A stretch of 64,000 bases of DNA from JBKPCD01 sp046727175 (GTDB lineage Bacteria; Acidobacteriota; Vicinamibacteria; Vicinamibacterales; 2-12-FULL-66-21). This document shows positions 62,638 through 64,000 of this stretch, in pieces. The translations under genes and the position numbers were made by a program. The stretch is from contig JBKPCD010000092.1 of the NCBI GenBank assembly GCA_046727175.1, forward strand, positions 1 to 64,000, in the 5' to 3' direction. Within the stretch, counting starts at the first letter, position 1; each line of letters starts with the position of its first letter. The notes beneath the pieces are model-generated. The model was not told where the DNA came from. It searched no databases and saw only the letters and a list, made by a program, of their open reading frames with translations.

Positions 62638-64000
62638 TCACGCTCCTCGAAGCTTGCGGGCGAGATCGCTGAGGCCCAGACGGGACATCTTATGTTTCAG
62701 CGTGCTGAGCGGAATACCAAGGTATCGAGCGGTCGCCGTCACGTTCCAGTTGCCCTTCTCCAGCGCTCGCAGGATAAAGTTGCGTTCGAACGTGTCGAGC
62801 GCCTCCTGAAAGAGGGCGTCGGGAATCGTCGGCCCGGCATCGAGCTTGGCGAAGTGGTACTCGAGTGGCAGATCCTCGTCCGTCACCCACTCTTTGTCGC
62901 TCACGGCGACGAGACGCTCGATCAGGTTCTCGAGCTCACGGATGTTCCCAGGCCACCAGTAGGACGCCAGAATCCTGAGTGCCGAGTCGGAGATGCCACG
63001 GACCGGCTTCCTGAACTTGGAGCGGTAACGCTCGAGGAAAAGGCGTGCGAGTTCGGGAAGATCTTCGATTCGATCGCGAAGGGGCGGCATTCGAATTGGA
63101 ATGACGTTGATGCGATAGTAGAGGTCCTCTCGGAACCGCCCCTCCTTTACCGCCTTTTCGAGATCGACGTTCGTCGCGACCACGAGACGGAAGTCCGTCC
63201 GTATCGGCTTCGCGCCTCCCACCCGCTCGATCTCTCCTTCCTGGATCGCGCGCAGCAGCTTGGCCTGCAAATCGAACCGCAGGTCGCCGATCTCGTCGAG
63301 GAACAGCGTTCCTCCTGCCGCCAGCTCGAACTTTCCAAGCTGCTGCTTGTGCGCGCCCGTGAAGGCGCCACGTTCGTGTCCGAACAGCGTGCTTTCGACG
63401 AGCTCGTGCGGGATGGCTGACAGGTTTACCGCGATGAACGGCGCCTCGCCGCGGCCCGATTCCCGGTGGAGGAGTCGCGCGAGCAGTTCCTTTCCGGTTC
63501 CGCTCTCTCCGAGGATCAACACCGTCGCCGACAACTTCGCCACTTTGTGAACGAGATCGACGATGTCGCGAATCTGCTTGCTCGGGCCGATCAGGAACTC
63601 GCGCTCGCCCTGCTCGGCGACCTGTGCGCTGAGCGTGATCACCTGACGATTCAGATCCTGACGCTCGCACGCATTTCGTACGAGCGACCGGAGCTCGTCG
63701 TAATCGAAGCTCTTGGTGATGTAGTGGTAGGCGCCGTGCTTCATCGCCTGCACGGCCGTCTCGACCTCGTTGATGGCCGAGATCATGATGCATTCGACGA
63801 GGCTGTAGTTCTCCTTGACGATGCGGAGCACGTCGAAACCGCTGATGCCGGGCAGACGGACGTCGAGGAGCACGAGGTCGACGTCTTCCTGTTTCAGCAG
63901 TGCCAAGGCGGATTCGCCGCTCGACACGGTCAGGACGCGATAGTCCCGCCGCAGGATCGCGGCAATGGTGTCCCGCATTCCCTGGTCATCGTCGCAGATG
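62638..64000 (-). CDS. NtrC-family sigma54 response regulator (5' end outside the window)
   Basis: At least 453 residues are encoded in the window; the frame is still open at 64000, where I-C-D-D-D-Q-G-M shows the acidic pocket of the receiver, so only a few N-terminal residues are missing. Then come a receiver with phosphoacceptor Asp in L-V-L-L-D-V-R-L-P-G, an AAA+ domain with Walker A G-E-S-G-T-G-K-E, the GAFTGA loop that touches sigma54, and a Fis-type HTH at the C-terminus (GNWNVTATARYLGIPLSTLKHKM). It activates sigma54 promoters when phosphorylated. The histidine kinase of this cluster is the natural partner, and the downstream intergenic sites are the natural targets. Confidence 0.92.
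   Translation of the reverse strand, partial: ICDDDQGMRDTIAAILRRDYRVLTVSSGESALALLKQEDVDLVLLDVRLPGISGFDVLRIVKENYSLVECIMISAINEVETAVQAMKHGAYHYITKSFDYDELRSLVRNACERQDLNRQVITLSAQVAEQGEREFLIGPSKQIRDIVDLVHKVAKLSATVLILGESGTGKELLARLLHRESGRGEAPFIAVNLSAIPHELVESTLFGHERGAFTGAHKQQLGKFELAAGGTLFLDEIGDLRFDLQAKLLRAIQEGEIERVGGAKPIRTDFRLVVATNVDLEKAVKEGRFREDLYYRINVIPIRMPPLRDRIEDLPELARLFLERYRSKFRKPVRGISDSALRILASYWWPGNIRELENLIERLVAVSDKEWVTDEDLPLEYHFAKLDAGPTIPDALFQEALDTFERNFILRALEKGNWNVTATARYLGIPLSTLKHKMSRLGLSDLARKLRGA

Overview
The window is 64 kb of GC-rich bacterial chromosome, most likely from an acidobacterium (the Vicinamibacteria type is my best guess). The reasons are a Ser/Thr kinase fused to a TPR tail, VWFA-type secreted proteins, two PYROXD2-like FAD enzymes, a Tad pilus locus, and intergenic gaps filled with short dispersed repeats. 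This placement is inference from gene style; there is no rRNA here to confirm it. I found no tRNA, rRNA, CRISPR array, transposase or prophage gene.

Layout. 0-7 kb: a secreted serine hydrolase, then a three-gene minus-strand operon (one large unknown secreted protein and two VWA proteins) in which every gene is broken. 7-15.5 kb: a probable N-methyl/quaternary-amine catabolic group made of two FAD oxidoreductases, a GcvT-like THF enzyme, a Rieske oxygenase carrying the Glu bridge of carnitine/glycine-betaine oxygenases, and an APC permease. 15-23 kb: a histidine phosphatase, an amidohydrolase with a substituted metal-site residue, another APC permease, panE and a kinase-TPR protein. 22.8-31 kb: a sulfur-linked region with cysteine dioxygenase, a TauE exporter plus DUF1634 partner, and a membrane molybdoenzyme (catalytic subunit without Tat signal, and an FeS/NrfD fusion) that could be a sulfite:quinone oxidoreductase of the SoeABC kind. 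31-37 kb: a two-gene SNF2 helicase plus N6-adenine methyltransferase module resembling part of DISARM. 37-41.5 kb: a GT87-like membrane protein and a very repetitive charged-helix protein with a degenerate receiver domain.

42-55 kb is a nearly complete Tad/Flp pilus locus: three pilins (the second was easy to miss because it is only 59 aa), prepilin peptidase, TadE, CpaB, secretin with a TolA-like tail, TadG, then CpaE, CpaF, TadB, TadC, followed by a winged-helix AAA+ ATPase and an ICMT-like methyltransferase. 55-56.6 kb holds a small Smr protein, queF, an HU protein and a small unknown gene.

The most interesting region is 56.8-64 kb, all on the minus strand. In transcription order it has a sigma54-type NtrC regulator (cut by the window edge), an intergenic region with three helically phased GGCCAAT-type inverted repeats and a possible -24/-12 promoter, a radical SAM/SPASM peptide maturase, two unannotated mini-genes (26 and 31 aa, each with a strong Shine-Dalgarno) that share a P-[WF]-[LY]-V-D motif, a peptide-type ABC substrate-binding lipoprotein, and a sensor histidine kinase overlapping it by ATGA. 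I read this as a candidate RiPP-based signalling system in which the modified peptide is made, sensed and used to control sigma54-dependent transcription. That reading is inference; the gene order, motifs and ribosome binding sites are visible in the sequence.
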